Below are positions 43,947 through 49,090 of a stretch of 49,090 bases of DNA, one piece after another. Numbering within the stretch: position 1 is the first letter of the stretch; each line of letters begins with the position of its first letter. The stretch is taken from positions 1 through 49,090 of the forward strand of contig JAFGKU010000018.1 of NCBI GenBank assembly GCA_016928415.1, in the 5' to 3' direction. The notes beneath the pieces were generated by a model that was given only the letters and a program-made list of their open reading frames with translations, had not been told where the DNA came from and did not search any database. The stretch comes from Spirochaetales bacterium. Its GTDB lineage: Bacteria > Spirochaetota > Spirochaetia > SZUA-6 > JAFGRV01. Position numbers and translations under genes: made by a program.

Positions 43947-43977
43947 CACCCATGCATTATCCTTCAATGCATGGGTG
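43947..43977. promoter_or_regulatory. 12-bp perfect hairpin spanning the start of the DUF1517 gene
   Basis: CACCCATGCATT (43947-43958), seven-base loop, AATGCATGGGTG (43966-43977). It begins 19 bases after the GH35 stop and includes the likely start codon of the next gene. There is no T run, so it is not a standard terminator; it may attenuate read-through or block translation initiation. Confidence 0.5.
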
Positions 43978-44906
43978 TGAAACGGCTCCTGTTTTTATTG
44001 ACGCTTTGCCTGCTGCTTGCAGCCCGGTTCCCGCTTTTAGCGGATTCAGGGGGCAGTTTCGGCGGTTTCAGCGGTTTTGACAGCGACAGCGGGGGCGGAT
44101 TCGACGGGTCCAGTTCCGGCAGTGACTGGGGGTTCGATTCAGGAAGCAGCTGGAGCAGCGACTGGGGGAGTGACTGGGGGAGTGATTCGGGGTATTCATC
44201 GGGGTATGATTATTATGATTACGGTTCCGGCAGCGACTTCCTTGATTTCCTGCTGGTACTGTTCTGGCCGGCCGCTTTTGCAGTCGTAATACTGTTTCTC
44301 GTCAGGTTCTTAAGCCGGTTGCGGCTTACCCGGGTTCAGCAATCGGGAAGTGTGCTTAAATATCAGGTGGGATTTTACGGTTCGGCCAAAGAGGTTCAGA
44401 CCGAACTGCACGCCCTCGCCGAACAGGCAGGCCGGTACAAGGGCAACCTTCGTGAATTGATGGGCGAGGCGGTAATCCTCATCAAGCGGCACAAGCTCGA
44501 TATCAAGTACGGTAATTTTTACGTGTTCCCCGGCAGTTCGCACCTGTCCCTGGAAAGCATGTTCCGGAGAATGGTGAGCGAGGAAAGGGCCAGGTACAGG
44601 GAAGAATTGATCCGGGTGAATTTCGGTCAAAAGGCTGTCAGGAAAAAATTCACCGGGCAGGAACAGGCAAAATTCAGGGTGGCTGAATGTATCGTCGTTA
44701 CATTGCTTGTGGTTTCCGGGAAAGTGAAATACCCGAAAAGGAGGATAGACTATTCCCTTGTAATTGATATGCTTGATGAGATAGCGGGTATTACGGACAG
44801 GGAGTTTGCCGGGTTTGAAATTGTATGGACCCCGGAAAATCCGGAGGATGCCATGCTCGAGGAGGAACTGGTATACAAGTTTCCCACCCTTATCAGGCTT
44901 GTTTAA
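43971..44906 (+). CDS. DUF1517-like secreted/membrane protein with Gly/Ser/Asp/Trp-rich linker
   Basis: About 311 aa. ATG 43971 or GTG 43977 gives a signal peptide (hydrophobic LLFLLTLCLLLAARFPLLA); the start at 43935 is upstream of the hairpin and lacks support. A low-complexity stretch of about 65 residues rich in Gly, Ser, Asp, Trp and Tyr follows (repeated SSDWGSDWGSDS), then one membrane helix (about 90-113), then a cytosolic DUF1517-type domain (QVGFYGSAKEVQTEL, VVTLLVVSGK). Function unknown; similar proteins occur in cyanobacteria and other bacteria. It is probably co-transcribed with the DUF350 gene ten bases downstream. Confidence 0.78.
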   Translation: MGVKRLLFLLTLCLLLAARFPLLADSGGSFGGFSGFDSDSGGGFDGSSSGSDWGFDSGSSWSSDWGSDWGSDSGYSSGYDYYDYGSGSDFLDFLLVLFWPAAFAVVILFLVRFLSRLRLTRVQQSGSVLKYQVGFYGSAKEVQTELHALAEQAGRYKGNLRELMGEAVILIKRHKLDIKYGNFYVFPGSSHLSLESMFRRMVSEERARYREELIRVNFGQKAVRKKFTGQEQAKFRVAECIVVTLLVVSGKVKYPKRRIDYSLVIDMLDEIAGITDREFAGFEIVWTPENPEDAMLEEELVYKFPTLIRLV

Positions 44907-44916
44907 AGGAGGTTGT

Positions 44917-45225
44917 ATGAAGGCGCGAATTTTTACGGCTTTATTACTGTTTTCGTGCGTGGTTTCAATGGCGGTTTTTTCAGAGGAGGTACAGCCGGTC
45001 CAGAGGACGGATTTTAACTGGATACTCCTGATTTACGTCGCCATTGTAAGCCTTCTTGGCATAGTGCTGCTGGTGGTCGGTTATTTTGTCTGGGAACTGG
45101 TAACACCGTATTCGGTGAAGGTGCAGCTGCTGGAACAGAAGAATACGGCCGTTGCCATCGTTGCGGCCAGTTTTGTACTCGGGATGGCGATCATTATTGC
45201 AGCCGCGGTTCTGGTTTTCCATTAA
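44917..45225 (+). CDS. DUF350-family small membrane protein
   Basis: A 102-aa protein starting at the ATG with AAAGGAGG five bases upstream; a longer frame from 44806 lies inside the previous gene. It has a signal-like N-terminal helix followed by two membrane helices (about 36-58 and 78-100), separated by the ELVTPYSVKVQLLEQKNTAVA segment that marks DUF350 (cf. YjfL). DUF350 proteins occur in membrane-stress gene clusters; the exact role is unknown. It pairs with the DUF1517-like gene. Confidence 0.8.
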   Translation: MKARIFTALLLFSCVVSMAVFSEEVQPVQRTDFNWILLIYVAIVSLLGIVLLVVGYFVWELVTPYSVKVQLLEQKNTAVAIVAASFVLGMAIIIAAAVLVFH

Positions 45226-45247
45226 AGGGTGCGACACTCACCCTTTT
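45224..45247. terminator. Bidirectional terminator between DUF350 and LRR genes
   Basis: AAAGGGTG (45224-45231), seven-base loop, CACCCTTT (45239-45246), flanked by A and T runs, in the 26-base gap between two convergent genes. Confidence 0.8.
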
Positions 45248-45251
45248 CCAA

Positions 45252-47486
45252 TCAGGGGAGCGTGATATTGCACCCCGGCAAAGCTTCCGTCAATGCCTCC
45301 AGGTCTTCGAGTGGAATGCCGCTGTTGCCGGAGAGGTTTATTTCCTCCGCGGCCGAGCATCCGCCAAGCACTCTTATCCCCGTTTTGATCCTGTTATTCG
45401 ACAGGTTCAGGTACTTGAGCCTGATTAAATTCTTGAGGGGATTAACATCGGATATGCGGTTGTCATACAGATACAGTATTTGAAGATTTACCAGGTCTTT
45501 CAGTGAGTCGATGTTTTCTATGTTGTTTTTGTATAATCTCAATTCCCCCATGTTTATCAGTTGTTTGAGGGCGCTGATATCGGTAATATTGTTGTTACCC
45601 AGACCAAGGTATTTCAGTTCGCCCAGTTTTTGAAGCGGTTTTATATCCTCTATCTTGTTCTGGTGCAGTTCCAACTGGGTCAGGTTTGTCAAACCGGCCA
45701 GGGAATCTATATCTTTAATATTGTTCGATGTCAGATCCAGGACGGTAAGGTTGCCGAGATTTTTCAACTGGCTCACATCGTTCAGGTTATTATATGCCAG
45801 GAACAACTGGCCGAGATTGACCAGTCCGCTTAGAGAACTGACGTCGGTTATCCGGTTCCCGCTCAGATCGAGATTTTTAAGGTTTGTCAGGCCCTTGAGT
45901 GTTTTGACATTGTCAATCCTGTTTTTACTCAGGAACAGGGTTTTAAGGTTCGTGAGTTTCGCAATATCCGATATATCGCTTATGTCGTTATTGGACAGGC
46001 TCAATTTTTCCAGGTTGGTCAATGACTGCAATGGTTTTATACCGGATATCTTGTTGGAAGCGAGCATGAGGCTGGTCAGGCTGGTAAGGTTTTTCAATGG
46101 CTCTATGCTCGTAATGCTGTTGGCATCCAGGTCCAGGTAGAGAACCCCGGCAAGGTTCTGCAAAGGACCCAGGTCATTGATGTTGTTGCGGTACAAGGAC
46201 AGGTGTTCCAGGCTGGTCAGGCTTCCCAAAGTAGTGATATTGGAAAGGATATTCTGATGCAGGTATAAATGCGTTATATTGGTCAGCTTTTGCAGGGGCG
46301 AAATATCATGGATTCTGTTTGAGCTCAAGTCCACGTATTCCAGGTTTGTCAGGTCTTTAAGGTGGTTTATCTCGTTTATCGAGTTGTTGTTGGCACGCAG
46401 TTCCCTCAGGTTGGTAAGGTTTTCAAGGCCTGAAAGATCGCTTATGTTTCTTGATGAACAATCGAGGGCGGTAAGCCTGTGTACGTATTTGACATTCGTG
46501 TTATTTATGCAGATGGCCAGGTTTGAATCGGAAAAAGTAAGGCTGGAAAGCAGGATGCCGGTTGAGAACCCGGTTTTGAAATTCTGCCGCATGGCGTTTC
46601 CGAGGAGGTCTTTGGCTTTTGTAGTGATCGTCAGGTCATAATTGGTGGCTTCCCTGAACGGTTCTTCAGGGGTGAAAACCATCATCGTGGCCTCGGCATT
46701 CCAGACGAAATTTCCCTGAACGGCCGGGCTAAGCAGGAATGCCATTTCCGTCTGTTCCCTGTCCATCGCCTCGGAGAATGAAACCGCAATATTATCGGAC
46801 AGGCCGGCGACATCATTGTCGGGACTGACGGATTTAATGACCGGAGCCGTTGTATCGAGGTTTATGGCAAAGCTCGAAGAACCGGACCATTCACCGTTTA
46901 TTTTCTTTGATTGCACGTAAAGTATGTGCATCCCGTCCTTGAGCGGCGCGGACGGCGTAAAATCGGTTTTATCCGTTTCGGTCCACGGCCCCGATTCCGA
47001 ATCCAGTGAATAACGGTACCTGACGTTCCATTTCCAGGTGGGCGTTGCATCCGCCGTTGCGGTGTCACCCGCCACCACCGGGGCATCCGGTATATCTATA
47101 TCAATAACTATCTTTTTTTTTCCGCTTTCCGACCATACCCCCTGTGAATTGCGTGCCTGTACATAAAGCGTGTGTTCACCGGGCGGGAGGGGCGATGATT
47201 GATTGTATTCCCTGATATCCGGGCCGACGTCCGTCCATTCTCCATTTTCATTGTCCAACTGGTACCTGAACGCGGTTATATTTGCCGAAGCAAGCCATGT
47301 CCAGCCGGGTTTTGTATTTTTTGTCGGAGATGTGCCCAGCACCATCGGCGGATCCGGAGGTATTAATTGTTCAGCCGCTTCCTCGATTTCCAAAGGCTGT
47401 GTGGTGTTGTTTGACTTGTTGCCGCATTGGGCAAGAATCAGGATCAGGAAAAAGACTGCGAAACAAAAAAAGCTTTTATATTTCAT
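45252..47486 (-). CDS. Internalin-like leucine-rich-repeat lipoprotein
   Basis: A 744-aa protein. Lipoprotein signal with lipobox ILAQC (Cys21). Two Ig/fibronectin-like domains (about 40-130 and 135-210, each with a WSESG or WSGSS type strand end), then a Big_5-like domain (about 212-310, with VAVSFSEAMD-type IAVSFSEAMD). From about 330 there are some 17 tandem repeats of exactly 22 residues with the pattern LxxLxLxxNxIxDIxxLxxLTN, plus a C-terminal cap. This is the internalin/SDS22-type LRR, used for protein binding at the cell surface. Likely an adhesin or host/symbiont-contact protein. No sorting signal is needed since it is lipid-anchored. Confidence 0.93.
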   Translation of the reverse strand: MKYKSFFCFAVFFLILILAQCGNKSNNTTQPLEIEEAAEQLIPPDPPMVLGTSPTKNTKPGWTWLASANITAFRYQLDNENGEWTDVGPDIREYNQSSPLPPGEHTLYVQARNSQGVWSESGKKKIVIDIDIPDAPVVAGDTATADATPTWKWNVRYRYSLDSESGPWTETDKTDFTPSAPLKDGMHILYVQSKKINGEWSGSSSFAINLDTTAPVIKSVSPDNDVAGLSDNIAVSFSEAMDREQTEMAFLLSPAVQGNFVWNAEATMMVFTPEEPFREATNYDLTITTKAKDLLGNAMRQNFKTGFSTGILLSSLTFSDSNLAICINNTNVKYVHRLTALDCSSRNISDLSGLENLTNLRELRANNNSINEINHLKDLTNLEYVDLSSNRIHDISPLQKLTNITHLYLHQNILSNITTLGSLTSLEHLSLYRNNINDLGPLQNLAGVLYLDLDANSITSIEPLKNLTSLTSLMLASNKISGIKPLQSLTNLEKLSLSNNDISDISDIAKLTNLKTLFLSKNRIDNVKTLKGLTNLKNLDLSGNRITDVSSLSGLVNLGQLFLAYNNLNDVSQLKNLGNLTVLDLTSNNIKDIDSLAGLTNLTQLELHQNKIEDIKPLQKLGELKYLGLGNNNITDISALKQLINMGELRLYKNNIENIDSLKDLVNLQILYLYDNRISDVNPLKNLIRLKYLNLSNNRIKTGIRVLGGCSAAEEINLSGNSGIPLEDLEALTEALPGCNITLP

Positions 47487-47517
47487 GTTTTAATTCCTAT
47501 TTTTAAAATTATCCTTA

Positions 47518-47545
47518 ATTATACCGTTTTTACGATTTTATTCAA
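47518..47545 (-). promoter_or_regulatory. Promoter of the LRR lipoprotein gene
   Basis: Read leftward: TTGAAT (47540-47545), 16-base spacer, consensus TATAAT (47518-47523). The leader of about 25 bases contains AGGA-like sequence. Confidence 0.55.
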
Positions 47546-47548
47546 CTG

Positions 47549-48490
47549 TCATTGGTCCTTTAAAAAATTGATGAGAATGGGGTTAACAACTTCCGGCTGT
47601 TCATAATGGGGTAGGTGGGCTGCCTCCCCGATGGCGTGAAACCGGGTTTGGGGGATCACTTTTGCCAGTTCTTCCATATCCGTGCGCTGCAGGCTTTTAT
47701 CACCCTCACCCCAAAGCAGGAGAACGGAAATCTGATCTTTCCCGATTGCCGTATACCACGGGACGGCATCGATAGCCGGCATATACCGCATGGTCGAGAG
47801 AATGGCCCGTTTGAACCCCTTGTACCGCATCTGGTCCCTGTACTTTTCTTCCCAGCCGGGGAACTGTTCCGGACGGTAAAAGTCGTCCTTCTGGCTTTGG
47901 GGCAGGATGAAGGGAGCCAGGACAACGGAGACAAGGTATTCCCCGATAACGGGAACGTTCATTGGGAAAATTTTATCCTCCTGGACAGGTAAAACCAGGG
48001 GGTCGATAAAACAGAGTGAACGGATTTTACCCGGGAACCTTTGGCGGAATCCGGCGGCAACCGGTCCGCCAAAGGAAAGACCAACGAGGTTAACCGGTTG
48101 ATCGATCTGCAATGCGGTAAGAAGGTTTTCCAATTGATCGATAAAGAGTTCGATGCCGTATTGCGTGTCCGGCCTGTCGGAATAGCCACGGCCGTATAAA
48201 TCATAACGGAGCACATCGAAATCCGACTCCTTCAACGCTTTAAAAGTGGGGTCCCAGATATAGTAAGGCACGGAAAAGCCGTGAATCAGAACGACTGCCG
48301 GCGCCCCTTCCGGTCCGCTTCTTTCATAATGGGTAAAACCGTCCGGGAGTTTTATGAATTTGCCGGCGAGGGACGAACGCACTGAATCATCCAGCACTGA
48401 TTTTTCAGAGTCAAAAAGAAAGACCGGAACAATGATGAGGGCAATAAGGAGGAGACAGGCCACGATCATAATCATATGTTTCCGTTTCAT
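47549..48490 (-). CDS. Membrane-anchored alpha/beta hydrolase
   Basis: A 313-aa protein. One N-terminal membrane helix (about 7-26) anchors it; the rest is an alpha/beta-hydrolase fold: oxyanion HGF (70-72), YDLYGRGYSDRP, nucleophile Ser139 in GLSFGG, acid Asp in LLWGEGD (about 265) and His292 in EAAHLPHYEQPE. Esterase, lipase or C-C hydrolase; the substrate cannot be told. The start ATG is six bases below the -10 box; Met6 with GGAA upstream is an alternative start. Confidence 0.88.
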   Translation of the reverse strand: MKRKHMIMIVACLLLIALIIVPVFLFDSEKSVLDDSVRSSLAGKFIKLPDGFTHYERSGPEGAPAVVLIHGFSVPYYIWDPTFKALKESDFDVLRYDLYGRGYSDRPDTQYGIELFIDQLENLLTALQIDQPVNLVGLSFGGPVAAGFRQRFPGKIRSLCFIDPLVLPVQEDKIFPMNVPVIGEYLVSVVLAPFILPQSQKDDFYRPEQFPGWEEKYRDQMRYKGFKRAILSTMRYMPAIDAVPWYTAIGKDQISVLLLWGEGDKSLQRTDMEELAKVIPQTRFHAIGEAAHLPHYEQPEVVNPILINFLKDQ

Positions 48491-48496
48491 GCATCG

Positions 48497-48525
48497 ATAG
48501 TATTATTAATAAACCTTCCCTGCAA
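48497..48525 (-). promoter_or_regulatory. Promoter of the alpha/beta hydrolase gene
   Basis: Read leftward: TTGCAG (48520-48525), 17-base spacer, TACTAT (48497-48502). Only six bases separate the -10 box from ATG 48490. Confidence 0.45.
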
Positions 48526-48556
48526 GCATTAAAAATATCAAATTCCGGATATCAAA

Positions 48557-48592
48557 GAAAAAGGGCCGCCTGGAAAATTTCCGGACAGCCCT
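48557..48592 (-). terminator. Intrinsic terminator of the CBM6 gene
   Basis: Read leftward: stem AGGGCtGtCcGGAAA with TTTCCaGgCgGCCCT (48562-48592, some mismatches), then a T-rich run (48557-48561). It lies 43 bases beyond the stop of the CBM6 protein. Confidence 0.7.
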
Positions 48593-48634
48593 CTGGGAAA
48601 AAAAGTAAAATTAAAAACAAACAGGGGGGTTTAA

Positions 48635-49090
48635 TCAGTTAAAATTAAACCAATTTATATTCCAGCCGGTCTGGTTGGAGTATATTCTTATTGTCTGGTT
48701 TCCTCCGGGCAGGGTGACCGTTCCCGTTACCGTCGTCCAGGTCTGCCATCCGCCCGTTGCGGCGAAACTCACCGTATTATACGTCGTGTTCCCTATCCGC
48801 AAATCAAGGCTCCCGCCCGAGGAAAGACTGGCAACACGGTACGAAACGGTGTACGTTCCGGCCGTCACGTTGAGGTTATAGTCCATCCAGTCGCCCGCTT
48901 CTATCCAGCCCACGTTCAATCCGCCTTCGGAACAGGATTCCGTCTGTATACCGCTCATATTCGAATAATCCTCCGCCTCTATCTGCCCTGGTATATCAGA
49001 GCCGGCTATCGGCGTCGGTGTTGCCTGGGGTATGGGTGTGGCTGTCGCCGTTCCCGCTATGCCGGATATTTCCCATTCGGACAATTGAAG
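48635..49090 (-). CDS. C-terminal CBM6 module of a secreted protein (5' part outside the window)
   Basis: About 151 codons; the frame is open to the window edge, so this is the end of a larger protein. A Thr/Pro linker (TATPIPQATPTPIAG) leads into a carbohydrate-binding module family 6: GQIEAEDYSNM, GWIEAGDWMDYNLNV, YRVAS, GGWQTWTTVTGTV and NINWFNFN in the usual order. CBM6 binds xylan, beta-glucan or similar glycans. The missing N-terminal part is likely a glycoside hydrolase or esterase. The TTG at 49084 is not taken as a start. Confidence 0.88.
   Translation of the reverse strand, partial: LQLSEWEISGIAGTATATPIPQATPTPIAGSDIPGQIEAEDYSNMSGIQTESCSEGGLNVGWIEAGDWMDYNLNVTAGTYTVSYRVASLSSGGSLDLRIGNTTYNTVSFAATGGWQTWTTVTGTVTLPGGNQTIRIYSNQTGWNINWFNFN

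Noticed and set aside
43241-43957. Antisense frame of 238 aa at the end of GH35
   Set aside because: Shadow of the GH35 C-terminal beta domains, no start signals.
48635-49084. Stand-alone 149-aa CBM6 protein starting at TTG 49084
   Set aside because: The frame is open to the window edge and begins in a linker, so it is the tail of a larger protein.

Overview
The window most likely comes from an anaerobic spirochaete of the Treponema / termite-gut treponeme type. This is inferred from gene content and not from any marker gene: OmpL47-like repeats in a giant surface protein, Na+-NQR genes, rubrerythrin plus rubredoxin, a TIGR02757 protein, lipoproteins with relaxed lipoboxes, and two cytosolic LacI-like/GGDEF fusions. 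Base composition is near 50% GC, with AT-rich pockets around 9.3-9.7 kb and 10.15-10.77 kb. I see no rRNA, tRNA, CRISPR array, transposase or phage gene.

Region 1 (1-11.2 kb, + strand) is the most unusual part. A giant Ig/propeller surface protein (5' end outside the window) overlaps by ATGA a second giant secreted protein of 1807 residues. The second protein carries a degenerate NlpC/P60-like segment, with Ser where the catalytic Cys is expected. Near its C-terminus is a PD-(D/E)xK nuclease-like domain of the kind found at polymorphic-toxin tips. Two small genes follow, the first AT-rich; they are candidate immunity or accessory genes. I read this as a contact-dependent or secreted nuclease-toxin locus. 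A 0.7-kb non-coding region with hairpins and a roughly 200-bp element with short terminal inverted repeats follows.

Region 2 (11.9-18.1 kb) has a membrane-anchored TPR protein, a secreted protein of unknown function, and a leftward sulfur operon rrf2-cysK-metY-metA. The Rrf2 regulator has an IscR-like cysteine triad, and an inverted repeat overlaps its own -10 box. Region 3 (18.2-22.8 kb) runs rightward: TIGR02757 protein, rubrerythrin, rubredoxin, glucose-6-phosphate dehydrogenase, ZIP metal transporter and a ferritin-like protein, together an oxidative-stress and metal set.

Region 4 (27.1-22.8 kb, leftward) is nqrBCDEF without nqrA, with a short NqrB and a small conserved gene at the end of the operon. 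Region 5 (27.2-34.2 kb) holds a HEAT-like membrane protein, a transglutaminase-like secreted protein, a truncated M14 carboxypeptidase, a dihydroorotate-dehydrogenase-like flavoprotein, a secreted beta-helix protein and a small Hsp20-like protein.

Region 6 (34.2-43.9 kb) pairs two translationally coupled, paralogous sugar-sensor/GGDEF proteins with divergent glycan-degradation genes (GH20 lipoprotein, GH35 beta-galactosidase). A palindrome overlaps the -35 boxes of both divergent promoters, and a tiny ORF with a good ribosome-binding site is the first cistron before GH20. A frameshifted TIGR04076 gene lies between the two hydrolases. Region 7 (43.9-49.1 kb) has a DUF1517/DUF350 pair, an LRR lipoprotein, a membrane-anchored alpha/beta hydrolase and the C-terminal CBM6 module of a secreted protein cut by the window edge.

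Several genes have good sigma70-like promoters whose -10 box lies only 6-13 nt from the start codon with no Shine-Dalgarno, which suggests leaderless or near-leaderless mRNAs. All family assignments are from reading the sequence and memory; no search was run.
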